Assembly (NCBI GenBank): GCA_010094045.1
Contig: ML986582.1
Coordinates: forward strand, 248,001 to 312,000
Origin: Lojkania enalia
Taxonomy: Eukaryota; Ascomycota; Dothideomycetes; Pleosporales
Length of the DNA: 64,000 nt
Direction: 5' to 3'
Below the pieces are notes generated by a model that ran no database searches, was not told the origin of the DNA, and saw only the letters and a program-made list of their open reading frames with translations. Numbering within the stretch: the first letter of the stretch is position 1; each line of letters starts with the position of its first letter. The position numbers and the translations under genes were made by a program. This document shows, one piece after another, positions 44,345 through 55,329 of this stretch.

Positions 44345-44899
44345 GGCACCCCACCGCGACCAAACTCGGACTGCGGTCGCTCCAGTAGTTCACCTCCCCG
44401 TTTCGGCGCTAATCGCTTCGGTTCCCGTCGTCCGCCGCACGACTCCGTAGATAGAACTCGCTTTCGAAGTCCTCTTCTTTTTGGCGCCGATGATGGCCTT
44501 GGCTCAGGCTCTGAGCCTTCATCGACTAGTGATGAAGCCGACAAATTTAACCCCTATGCCGCACTCAGCGATTCCCGCACAGCAATGGAAGACGAGATTA
44601 AAACCGCCAAGAGGAAGCTCTCATTGCAATACCATCCCGATCGCGTGTCAACCAAATCAGAAACAGAGAAGGCGAAAGCTGAACATAAGATGAGGGAGAT
44701 TAACCGGGCGTGGGAATGACTAGCAGACGCGGAGAAGAGGAAGCTTGATAAGTGGGGCATTGGGGATGAGACCAAGATCCGCGAGATGGAGAAGAGGGGG
44801 TCTATGGGGAGACCTGGCGGTATGGTTAGGCGAAGAGATAGTAGTATGTTTGGTGGTATCAATGGCATGAGGGGCGAGCCACCGCGGGGCACTTTGTAG
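44345..44899 (+). pseudogene. J-domain (DnaJ) gene with in-frame stop
   Basis: In one frame: a Ser/Pro/Arg-rich lead (PPRFGANRFGSRRPPHDS), then the J-domain FNPYAALSDSRTAMEDEI, LSLQYHPDRVSTKSETEK with the HPD tripeptide, and KMREINRAWE, followed by TGA at 44717-44719. The frame then continues LADAEKRKLDKWGIGDETK to a stop at 44897, exactly as expected of an intact J-domain helix IV and tail. So a single nonsense codon sits where a hydrophobic residue is usual. It is either a real inactivation, a stop-codon sequencing error, or a truncated product. The true 5' end is unclear. Confidence 0.6.
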
Positions 44900-45595
44900 A
44901 TTGTTTGGATATGAGCGTAAAATAGTGGCACGGGAGTCAGACGATCCGGTAGGTGATTGCTCCCTGGGCGCTACTAGCATATATGTCCGGCCTATAAAGC
45001 GTTAATGGATATCTCCCATTATGTGATGATCTAAAGGGAAACCATGTAAACAAACAGAAGAGATATACTATGCTCAAGAGACTCGCTGTAAAATTAGTCA
45101 CTGCTTAATAGCGTCAGTTTTTGACGCAACCAGGGCTGCTGTATGACTAGAAAATCTTGAACTAAGCCGAGGCATCGAATTGGCGAGGTCGCCTACCTAA
45201 ATATACTCGGAAGAAAGACACTCCCATCCAAACGGAGAGGTATCCCAAGGATCATGGTTCACGTTCGGGAAACGAGTGTTCTGATTCGCTCAGCGCATTT
45301 ATCCGCTATGCCATTACCGGAAGGTAGTATATCTGAGGCTCTCCACCTTCTGCCTTGTAGGGGCATTCCTACAAGCCCTAATATTTGGCTTAGAGCCCTG
45401 GTCCCAATAGTACGACACCGGGGACATGCTTGTGCCTGCCAAGTATTTGTGCAATGACCGCTCAACTCAAACAGAGTCTATCGAAATCGGATGGCCTGTA
45501 TAAGATGATTGGAAGTTCCGCAGCAGATTCTACAAGAGACTTTGGTATCAAGTTTCTCAATCGTCATACATTTCAAGTTTGGGGGTTTTCCAGCG
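44900..45595. other. Intergenic: promoter of the phytase gene
   Basis: About 700 bp without a supported gene; a small plus-strand frame at 45254-45457 has no recognisable feature. Confidence 0.4.
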
Positions 45596-47848
45596 ATGAA
45601 GTTGTTTGTTAGCACGGTTTTCTGGTCATTGGCCACCCTTTTCTTGGCCCAGGCCCAGGATGCAAACATAACCCTTATTCCAGCATCTTTGACCTTCGAA
45701 TCCGACAACACCGCCTTCTATTATTCTAAAACTCCCCTTCTCCTCGTCAATGATGGCAGCGCTGCCGATGGCGGTTTTCGAGTCTTCTCTACTTCCAACT
45801 CTCCCGCACCTCAAGAATCTCATCTCAAGACTGGTAGATCAAAAGTCGCTGTTCCGGTCTATGACGTTGGCGGAAAGGATGTGTTCGTCAGTATTGCTGC
45901 ACCAGATTCTATCGTACGTATTTTTGATGCGAAAAGCATGACTGAGATCGAAGGGCCGAGAAAGAAGGTTCTGGGTGATTGGAGTACGTTATGCCTCTGG
46001 AGGAGCAAGGAGAGTGCCGAGAACTATCTATTCCTATTCGGAAAGAAGAAAGTCGTGCAGTTATTAGTCAGAGGCCGAAAGAAAGGTGTTCAAATCCTTG
46101 AGGTAACCAAATCCACATATCTGCGTCCAGGAATTTTATGGCGTTGACTTGTTGTTTAGATTCAGACATTCGCTATTCCAATAGAGGGAGAGTCATGTGC
46201 GGTCACCTCTGCTGGTACTATATACTTCTCCGGAGAAGATCAACCGCTTTACTCCTTTAAAGCAACTGAATCGACTACAGCCCCTGAGATCACTACTGTC
46301 AGTAACGATATAGAAGTAATTGGACTAGCCGTCTACCGTAGCACTACCGTCGACTACCTCTTCATCGCGCATGACGAAGTCGTCGATGTTTACGATGACA
46401 AGCTCTCTCTCAAAGGCACAATTGCCCTGACCGGCATTGCGGATCTCTCCATCGAAGGTGGCCTCTCAATCCTCCAGACTTCCGCCTCCAACTTTCCAGC
46501 TGGTGCCATCGCACTTGCGTTTGAAGGTGAAGACTCGGCAGGGGCGGCCCTAGGTTCGCTAGATGGGGTTATGTATCCTCTTGGCATCAAACCCAACACT
46601 AAGTTCAACCCGAGAGACAAGCCCTGCAGAAACTGCAAGAGAGTAATCTCTGATAAGTGCTCCTACAACGGTTTCTCTAAGAATCACGGCTCTTGCGATT
46701 GCTTTGCTGGATTTGCTGGTAGAAAATGTAGCAAGAATACCTGCGAAAATGATTGTTCTGGCCACGGACAATGCGTAGGTCCGAACATCTGCAGGTGTCG
46801 CTCAGGCTGGGAAGGCCCCGATTGCTCGTTTGTCGCTGTAAAGGCGAAGTATGAGACAGATGCAAATGGTGGCGACGGCGACGATCCAGCCATCTGGATT
46901 CACCCAAAGGAAGCCAGCAAGTCAAAAATTATCACCACGACAAAGTCAGAAGAGGGCGCCGGCTTTGCCGTCTTCGACCTAAAGGGCAACCTGTTGCAAC
47001 ACCAGTCTGCCGAAGAACCGAACAACGTCGACGTGATATACGGCTTCAAAGCCGGAGACAGCAGAATCGATCTAACATTTGCGGCATGTCGAGGAGACAA
47101 CTCGCTCTGCCTTTTCGAAATCAACTCCACGGGCTTACTGTCACCAATTTCTGGCGGCATTCAACCAACCCCAGAAGACTACGAAGTTTACGGTTCCTGC
47201 ACTTACCGCTCTCCGAAAACCTCCAAGCAGTACTTGTTCGTCAATTCGAAGGACGCGACATATTTGCAATATGAGCTCTCGTATACCTCCAATGGATCCC
47301 TTACGACTAGTCTTGTGCGCACTTTCACTGGTGGATCTGGTGGACAAGTCGAAGGTTGTGTCGCAGATGAAGGCTCTGCGTACCTGTTTCTCGGAGAAGA
47401 ACCCGAGGGCATCTGGCGCTATGACGCTGAACCGGATGGCTCGCCCACCGGAGTGCAGATAGCGAAAGTTGGGGATGGCAAGTTAGCGGCCGACGTCGAG
47501 GGCATTACACTTGTGCCTGCAAAGAACGGGGATGGTGGATATTTATTTGTAAGTAGTCAGGGCGAAAGTAAATACTTGGTGTATGAAAGGGCGTTGCCGC
47601 ACAAGTTTGTTATGACATTCACAATTGTGGATAATAAGGAGAAGGGCGTGGATCAAGTGTCCAACACGGACGGGATTGCGGCGGTGGGCAATAAGTTAAA
47701 TGGAGATTTCCCGGGCGGCTTATTTGTCACCCATGACGACGCTAACGAGCTTCCCGCGGGTGGGACGGCAACAAAGGCGAGTTTTAAATTGGTGAGCTTG
47801 AAAGATATCCTTGGAGAGCACAGGGTCAGGAAGCTAGGCTATTCGTAG
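45596..47848 (+). CDS. Secreted 3-phytase (beta-propeller) with central EGF-like module
   Basis: Two exons, 45596-46102 and 46160-47848 (2196 nt, 731 aa), 57-nt intron. The N terminus MKLFVSTVFWSLATLFLAQA is a clear secretion signal. Residues ~20-300 form a first, divergent propeller-like half. Residues 325-391 are Cys-rich and contain an EGF-like module (CENDCSGHGQCVGPNICRC). The second half is a fungal BPP phytase domain: KYETDANGGDGDDPAIWIHP, TTKSEEGAGFAVFDLKGNL, NVDVIYGF, ADVEGITLV, YLFVSSQGESKY, DQVSNTDGIAAVG and FPGGLFVTHDDAN, with the Asp/Glu calcium ligands. It would release phosphate from phytate outside the cell. The order (degenerate half, EGF, active half) is the known arrangement in filamentous fungi. 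Convergent with the cellobiohydrolase gene. Confidence 0.9.
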
Positions 47849-48090
47849 TAATCAGGTGATAGGCATAGTGAGGATAATATATTCATAAATCGAATGAAAA
47901 GCATTCATTTCTATTCCGCAACTTGGTGTTTTGTCTTTGGGCTTTTCTACATACTTTGAGGGTACATACAGAAAGACAGTCAACCCAGTTACAATCTCAG
48001 CTATATACACGAATCCCCTCTCTTTAGCATGGTAATTGACTGGCCTATATCCATTTAGAATTTTGGTCACTCACACTCTGCTTAGCGAGC

Positions 48091-49579
48091 TTAGGTGCCG
48101 GAGGGCTGTGCGAAGGTGGATCCGATTGGGCCGAATTTGATGTTAGAGAAGATAACCTGAGCATCAGCGTGGTTGGATTCGACATCGGCTGGGACGCCGG
48201 AATCGGTGGAGCAGCTGCCACGCGCGATACCAGGCTTGCTTGGGTCCTGATCGGTAGGATAGCTGCTGTCAAGCCAGAGCATATTGGCGTAATGATCATC
48301 CCAGAGACTCATAACCAAGACCATGCCCAAGCCCATACCCCTGCCCATAGAGGCCATACCACCCCACTTGTTGAAGGGATAGATTTCCTCCTGGAAGATC
48401 TCCTGTTCCCTGTCGCACCATTCTTGTGTGATAGAATTGCCGGTCATGCCGGGGATTTGGGGCTCAGGGTTGACGATGACCCTTCCATTCTGTACGTAGA
48501 AGCGCTTCAGCTCGCGTAGGTCAGTGCCAGACCCAAGGAACTGTGTGACGACGGTGAATTTCTTGGATGTATCGACGGTCATGCCCTTGCCGTAGAAGTC
48601 TGTAACACCGACACGGTAGGGGTTGAAATCACAGCCGTTGGCATCGCAGGTTCCCGCATAGCGATCGAGCGAGTAGGTACCACCACAGCCGGTCTCCTCA
48701 CAGACAAAGTAGCCCTCGGGCTGGCAAGAATGTGGCGTCAAGGCGGTGGAGATGGAATTGGCTTCCCAGACATCCATTTCTGTGCAGCATGCACCCTTCT
48801 TGCCAACGCCGGCATTCTGGTCATTAGAGGAAGGCTCCCAGCCCTCTGCGTTTGCCTATAGAGCATTAGGGTCTAGTAACAGTACGAAGAGAGGATATCA
48901 TACTTGGCCGTCGACGAATTTCAAATCACGAGCGCACTGTGCATCGCAGTAGCCTTTTTTAATGCGTAAGCAAAACCAAAGGAAATTGGAAATTTTTGTG
49001 GCGACAGCGGGACCTACCAGTTCCGTACTTGGCTCCAGGTTCACCATGACCCTTCTGGGGCATAGACACAAAGTAAAGTGCTCCATTGAGACCGCAAGGT
49101 AGTTGGGAAAGGTCGACGTCGAAAGTAAACTCGTTCCCGATGAGATTGAACATCTCATAATTGCTGCTGTCCTTCATCATGTACACACGAGAGCCAATGT
49201 TGGTGGAATATTGGCCCTTTGTAATAAACTTTAGTGTGAGCTGATCGGAGCTTGTCGTAATGCCGTATGTGGCTCTATAGTCGGCTCCCTCGATGGCGCA
49301 GTTCTTGGTGCAGCTTGCGTTGTCCGGGCATGCCGTAGTGTTCCACTCGTTGCCATCATAGCAGTTGGTGTAACCGTCTTTAACGTGGAGCCAGCGCCAG
49401 TTGGCATCAATGACAACCTCGCCGTTGACGTTACTGCAACTATTGCCGCCCTTGCCACTGCAACGCTTCCATGCCATCCTTGGGTGGGTCTCCGTCTGTT
49501 CCTTACCCACCAGCTGAGCCGTGACGGTCGAGGCAGAAAGGAAGGCCGTAATGGCCTTGAGTGTAAATGAGGACACCAT
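48091..49579 (-). CDS. GH7 cellobiohydrolase (cellulose 1,4-beta-cellobiosidase, reducing end)
   Basis: Three exons, 49018-49579, 48904-48953 (50 nt) and 48091-48855 (1377 nt, 458 aa). It has a signal peptide ending near STVTAQ and begins the mature domain with the GH7 start [20 protein letters not shown]. Catalytic motif [11 protein letters not shown]: Glu230 nucleophile, Asp232, Glu235 acid/base. Many Cys pairs typical of Cel7 are present ([32 protein letters not shown] region), as is [19 protein letters not shown]. The protein ends soon after [11 protein letters not shown], so there is no linker or cellulose-binding module. Intron 1 ends in AAAAAAG. A TATA-like element on the minus strand lies near 49651-49657, about 75 bp before the ATG. 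Carbon-source control would be expected but was not shown from the sequence. Confidence 0.95.
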
Positions 49580-50475
49580 GGTGATCCGAACTCTGAATTT
49601 TCGAGTGTTGAGGCGATGGCGTTCGAAGGAGGCTCGGGGCGGCTCTTCCTCTTTATGTACCCCGAACGATCCCTAACGCCTCCAGCGAAGATCAGCCTCG
49701 ATCGAACTTATTTCCTGGTATAAATTGCGGGATAGTCATGGAAAACAGCCCAAGACCAGATCCAATATGAAATTAGGGTCACCGGAACGAAGACTCGACG
49801 GCTCGGTGGGATCGAGATCCGTCCGATACGAATCGAGGCTCAGCAAAGGGGTGGCTGACCACACCACTAGGATTCTCGAAATTCGTTTCATATTTTCAAC
49901 TTTCTTGGCTGAGCGAAGGGGCAAAGCGACTGCAGAATAGCCAAGAGGGAAGTATTCCTCTATATCACCCCGAGACGAATCATATATAGAGGCGAAATGC
50001 GGGGTTAGCGTCCCGAGTACGGAGGATATGCAGGGCAGCTCATAGATAGGAAAAGTGGGTAGGCGAAGCTTTTCTTGGGGGTGTCTTGAACTCTTTAAAT
50101 GTTCTTGTCCCTCCGACTTGGTGTCTTGGTAATGCTACTCTAAGCAGGGATTGGGCGTGGAAATGCACTCCGCAGCATCTATTTTGCCGGGACGCCAATT
50201 GATCCGAGATTGTCTCTAATTCTTTTCTTCGAACATCATTCGTGCCTTTTAGATAATCAGTATGGTTGCTTAAGTGTTTTTTGGTCATACCGGGCCAGCG
50301 TGCAATTAGAGGTTGTCTTCACGTGTGACAGAATCTGGGGTCGAGCTTCGGCAGAGCGTCCTCTATTGACCAAGGTTGCAACCACAGCAAGGGAAAGGTC
50401 GCTTCCAGGCGCTCCCCGCACTACACCAAGCTTCTTGGAACCCAGGAATATAGATGACAATATGCACAGTAAAGT

Positions 50476-50859
50476 CTATTGGAGAGGGATCGTGCCACCA
50501 CGACATACGATCAGTCCATTCCAAGACGAGAAACATGCGCGACCTTTTTTGCGTACCTGTTTCATCTTCCGATCAAAGTCTTCTAGAATGTTTATTCCTC
50601 CAATGAAAAACGTCATACTAGTGTTGCCACAACCCGCTAAAGTGTGAGCGCATTGTAGGTAATTGGGTCCCCCGAATGCCTCCCAGGCTCCTATCATATT
50701 CAATTTATCCTTTTGATTCAGTCCAAGGAGAGCGACTCGGACCATTCTAATAAGATGAGATGGCCGATTCCCAAGGGTTTGGTGGAAGGCAGAAACCAAG
50801 ATAAAGGGATCTATCGTTTGAGATTCTAGCTGTCTGTCAGCGACATGGGGCGCGTTCAC
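50476..50859 (-). CDS. Possible hypothetical protein, 127 aa
   Basis: An open frame with natural-looking composition (RVALLGLNQKDKLNMIGAWE, NTSMTFFIGGINILEDFDRK) but no recognised domain, partner exon or promoter. It could be a relic. Low confidence. Confidence 0.2.
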   Translation of the reverse strand: MNAPHVADRQLESQTIDPFILVSAFHQTLGNRPSHLIRMVRVALLGLNQKDKLNMIGAWEAFGGPNYLQCAHTLAGCGNTSMTFFIGGINILEDFDRKMKQVRKKGRACFSSWNGLIVCRGGTIPLQ

Positions 50860-51114
50860 GTGAGGCTTGCTTTCAAGAAACGGATATTAGTGTATATCCG
50901 CCTAAAACATTTTGATCAGCGTCGACAAAACTAAATAGCGCAGTACTGCATGACGAGGGGCGACATGAACTATAATTTGAATAGGAAGATATGGGTGGCT
51001 ATATTCCTCAGAACGAGGAGGCGTTCTTGTTGTGAGGGACTTTCAGAATATGAAATGGCCATACGTCTAGCCCTTGCTACTTAGATATCATTAATAAGGT
51101 TGGGTGAATAATTG

Positions 51115-51138
51115 TCCGAGGAACGTAAGGTCCTCGGA
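51115..51138. repeat. 8-bp inverted repeat with a nearby half-copy
   Basis: TCCGAGGA and TCCTCGGA are exact inverted copies 8 bases apart; a related TCCGAAGCCTCGGA stands about 20 bases further. Possibly a protein-binding palindrome; nothing downstream supports a terminator. Confidence 0.4.
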
Positions 51139-52545
51139 TACTATATCAAATAATTTGTCCGAAGCCTCGGATATCGCACCGATCTAACCTAAAACGTCTT
51201 GACCACTTTTGGCATTTCTTCTGACATAAACTTTGGGGATCCGTAGTCACCAAACCTAGCCTACTAAGGACAAGCGAGGCAAGTGAGAGTCGTTAGTGAG
51301 CGAACCATCACTGACTTGGGGCTACTTCCTGAACGTTGCTTAGAATCTCCCACGAAAACGAACGTCCATATTTTAGCCATCAGTCTCAATACACGAGGGT
51401 ATTACTACGGCATAGCCCGTGCATCGCTCGCCTCCAACCTCAGAGCAACCTAAGCTAAAGCACGAGAAGCGGCCCGTGTTGGCGTGTGCTTGGGCCGCTC
51501 TAACAGTTTATGAGGGAGCTTCGAGGGCCCACAACGGAAATGAAAGGGTTTGTCATTCATTCCTTAGATGACTATGATGCTTCTATTGCCGTTGAGGATA
51601 CTAAGTTTTGGGGATACTAAGAAGATGGTTATGCTAACTCCGTCACGATAGGACTTTCGCGGCAAATTGCGGGTTGCGCGGCAATAAGATACAAAGGGAT
51701 ATTTCCAAGCAGGGGTCACGAGAAGTCGAATTAAGAATCGGCCGAACGTGGTTCATGCATGCGACGGAAGGCCTGATCTAATCTCATACCACAACATCAA
51801 GTAACAAGTTGCAAGAGGAACGAGACCGGAAGGGAAGCCGTAAGCTAGGGGACGCCAAGAGCATGGTGGACAACATCACAGATAATTATAGCGAAATCCT
51901 AGCAACATCAGCCTTATCCTTTTGTTGTGTAGGGCTGAGATGGGATCAGCGAAGTTTGTTGAGCCATCCTTCCCGAAGGAATCCGAATGGGTGCAGGATG
52001 CTGTTGGTACATCAGGGGGCGCCTAGAAATGTGATGTCTAGGGCTGACAAAGCAGCCCCATGAAACGATGAGCCAACAAAACACGGTGGCAGCCTGACCA
52101 TCTGGCGCAGAGGTAGACCGGCCAGTTCTCTCGGTATACTCGAACAGGGTGGGTTCGCGGTCTAGAGCCATCACTCCGCAAAAGACAGACGCCTCCATAC
52201 GCTCGCAAAGAGTACGGTAAGAGCGCTTTTAACGACAATACGCGGGGAGCGAGTTGATCGACGGATAGGTTGCTCGTACACTAAACCCAAGACACAAGGT
52301 TATCTTAGTATTCGGCTAGCTTGTTTCGGCCCGCAAGGCACGCACACTGCCACTCTCCTCACGTTATCGATTCTGTCCGAAGAGCGAAGACCGGCGTTGG
52401 CCTCTTTGAGCCCGTTGGAGGCCCTGTCTGGGCAGAATGGCCTCAAGTAAGGTGTCATTTAAAACAGGGCGTATCTCTTTAGGAGGGCAAGTCCCTACGG
52501 TCAGCTTAGGAAATCTGAAATTCACCCACAAAGACTTGATTCAAT

Positions 52546-53909
52546 ATGCCTCGCAAGCGACAAGGCCTGCGGAGCTATCATCACAAATCTAGGAACGGAT
52601 GCTCGAACTGCAAGAGGCGGAGAGTTAAGGTACGATGACTGAGCCAACCCGAAGGTCTAGGCTCGTATGCCCCATCATCATTATCGGGCGATAGGTTAAC
52701 GCCCTATAGTGTAGCATGCAAGCACCCGCTTGTGCAAACTGCGTCCGCCGAAAAGAGGTCTGCGAGTACCAGACCCTATACGAAACCCCACTCACTCAAT
52801 GGTCACACGAATTTCCGATTGCGGCAAATAAGCCGTCGTCGATCAGTACCCCAGAATCAGCGGGTAACGCCTTCTCGTACGGCTCAGATCCGATACGGAC
52901 GCATCCTCCTGCGGGCCCGGATACCGGAACGCTGGAAGTCAACGTGAGCCTTCCTAGCACATTCGAAACATGCTTGACGGTCGTTCTAAACAGCTCGTGG
53001 TTCACAGGCCAAGAGCAGTGTCTTTGGAAGCCCGAGTTGATTAAAGCGGCGAGCAAGTACCCATATGTACAATACTCGCTGTATTCATTATCATCACTAC
53101 TCTACGAACTCAGTAACCCAACCCTCGTAACACCTGTGACGGCTTATCAACACCACCTAGCCGCTTCAAGCCTCTTCCGACAGGCAACCCCAGTGGTCAA
53201 TGAGGACAACTGGATAGCAGTCATTTCCTTCGGAGTTTCCATGCTAGTATTTCAATTCGCAACCCAGATGGCTCGTTATGATGATGACTTCGATTCCGTC
53301 GAATCACTCCGGATGCTACGGAGCTCATTAGTGCTCAACGACGAGGTAGCACCATTTCTTCGCAAGAGCAAATTCTGGCCGCTCATCGTGAAACGAAACA
53401 ATTCATTGCCAAGGCCGTCCGACCACAAGCTACGGCTAAACATGCAATATCTTGCAGCGATTATCTCGCAGTCAATAGCGAATGGGGATAAGCACGCAGA
53501 AACAAACCGTCAAGCATTTTGGGAGTTGCGAGAGTGGGCCTTAGAGTGCGAGAATTGTCCTCGGAATTGGCGGCACTATATCTCTTGGCCAGGAATGATT
53601 ACAGAAGAGTACTTGAACTTAGTTGAGGAGAACGACGATATTGCGATACTGATACTAATTCACTGGGCTGCTATTATGTACACGAGTCCGCGACGGTGGT
53701 TTATCACAACATGGGCGCAACGCACCGCTATGATGTCGATTCAGAAGTTGAAAGGAGATTGGGGGGACTTGTTGACATGGCCTCTCTCAGTGGTCCTCGA
53801 TACTGGAATATGTCCTGGGAATGGCTCTCCTTTTGCCTCGATTCCCCCAAGTCTACCTGTAGAAGCCTTCTATATACCGGTCGATCCTTTATTATTACAG
53901 ATCTCATAG
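52546..53909 (+). CDS. Zn2Cys6 transcription factor
   Basis: Two exons, 52546-52629 and 52710-53909 (1284 nt, 427 aa), 80-nt intron. The zinc cluster is split by the intron: exon 1 gives GCSNCKRRRVK and exon 2 gives CSMQAPACANCVRRKEVCEYQ, together the CX2CX6CX6CX2CX6C pattern of Gal4-type DNA-binding domains, placed very near the N terminus after PRKRQGLRSYHHKSRN. Exon 2 joins at the acceptor CTATAG at 52709; a later start at the Met at 52716 would lose half the cluster. The rest is a helical regulatory region (SLYSLSSLLYELSNP, ILIHWAAIMYTSPRRWF). Target genes unknown; nearest neighbours are a gene-poor stretch and a small Cys-rich gene. Confidence 0.9.
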
Positions 53910-54190
53910 TACATAGAACTATATGTATTAGAATTAATGTACATTATAAGGAATATGATTGGAAATGAAATTATCTAGCTGCCAAGCCATCATTCAAGAC
54001 ATTGCTATTTTCCCCCACACTACGATCATTTTGTAGTTCGCTAGGTGTCTTTCGTCACTCCATCATCAAATATGGACTAGTACTTAAAGCGGCCAAAACC
54101 CATGAAAAAACTGTTTCTTGTAGTAGCTGACGGATATAATTATTGATAAAACATACCCTAGCAAATAATGTTCATGTTTCTCAGCAATCA
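53910..54190. other. Convergent intergenic region
   Basis: 280 bp between two convergent genes; nothing recognised. Confidence 0.4.
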
Positions 54191-54505
54191 TCAAGCTCCT
54201 TTCTCCGAGTACATTGATCTAAGCACGCACCCCTCCCCACACCCCCAGCCTTCTCTCGTTAACCCTTCATTATGCTCCCCCATCTCGCTCACAGGAGGAA
54301 TCGTCCGTACTTTCGCATATATATCCTCATCCCCCTCACCCCAGCCATTTTCGTGCTCAAGCTTATCACATTGCAAACAGCAAATATGATCACACTGGTG
54401 ACATACCGCGACTGTAGCTCGGGGAAGGAATTCGTTGTTTTCGTGGCATATATGGCAGACCCATGGAATGATCGCGTGCTGGGGACGATTGCAACGGGAT
54501 GGCAT
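54191..54505 (-). CDS. Small Cys-rich, zinc-ribbon-like protein
   Basis: 104 aa. Seen: WVCHICHENNEF and AVCHQCDHICCLQC, two CxxC pairs plus extra Cys/His in about 30 residues, a pattern able to hold zinc (zinc-ribbon or RING-like). An acidic, Gly-rich tail follows. The frame is open for about 30 codons upstream (STSILGTIPETKEIVKVD), so a further 5' exon is possible. Similar short Cys-rich proteins are common and uncharacterised in Leotiomycetes and related fungi (from general knowledge). Function unknown. Confidence 0.5.
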   Translation of the reverse strand: MPSRCNRPQHAIIPWVCHICHENNEFLPRATVAVCHQCDHICCLQCDKLEHENGWGEGDEDIYAKVRTIPPVSEMGEHNEGLTREGWGCGEGCVLRSMYSEKGA

Positions 54506-55329
54506 TACGTCAACTTTGACTATTTCTTTTGTCTCGGGGATTGTTCCGAGGATGCTAGTAGAGGTGCTCTCTACTAAAATGGTAGTTCGTGTTATACCAT
54601 AGCGAAATCCAAAATGAATGACTTAAGTTGAAAACCATTATAAAATCCAGCGCAGAACAGAAAAATAAAAATGCCAAAATATGGACAACACGTCATACAA
54701 GTTGTACATAACCAATTCAATGCCATACAGTTTACTAACACGACACCAAACACCATGTATTTGCAAAAGTCCTGATCTATATTCAATTGACCTATGATCA
54801 CTGTACCCATGCCTCACATACTCTCCAATTACGGCTAACACCATCAAAGCCTGACTCCGATAGCATGTTTCCTTTGAATCTATTACGTTCTACACTATAC
54901 ACATCTTCTTAACTATATCCATTTGGTAAACAGGAGTATATTTAATAGCATGTACCTAGGACCGCCTCGCCCTCGGCGCCTACATCGACGTTGTCCCCTT
55001 GGAAAACCCTAGAGTTGCTACAAATAGATCTCTTCGAGCCAGGTCAGTGCACCAACTACGGACAATGTATGCGACCACACGTATCCACGGGGGTAGAACA
55101 ATATTTTGGAAACGTTAAAAGGCGAATGCATAGATAGGCACACAATACAAACTAAGGTTGGGCGATTGCAAAGACAAGAATCAGGAACAGATTGATCTGT
55201 AAACGTGAACATACGGAGGCGTTCTTGTATAGTAATTAAGACTAGAGTTGTGGGAAATATCTATTTCTCAGGTTCTTGATCTGATAGCTCTAGTAGAGTG
55301 CTTTATAGCATATACTCTATATTCCGCGT
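54506..55329. other. Intergenic region
   Basis: About 0.8 kb of AT-rich sequence between two minus-strand genes. No supported gene. Confidence 0.4.

Larger units (their letters stand above)
49580..52545. other. Long gene-poor region upstream of the cellobiohydrolase gene
   Basis: Nearly 3 kb. The proximal part is the cellobiohydrolase promoter. A minus-strand frame at 50476-50859 (127 aa, with NMIGAWEAFGGPNYLQCAHT) is weakly protein-like. A short 8-bp inverted repeat is at 51115-51138. No gene is supported, and no recognisable transposon. Confidence 0.45.
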
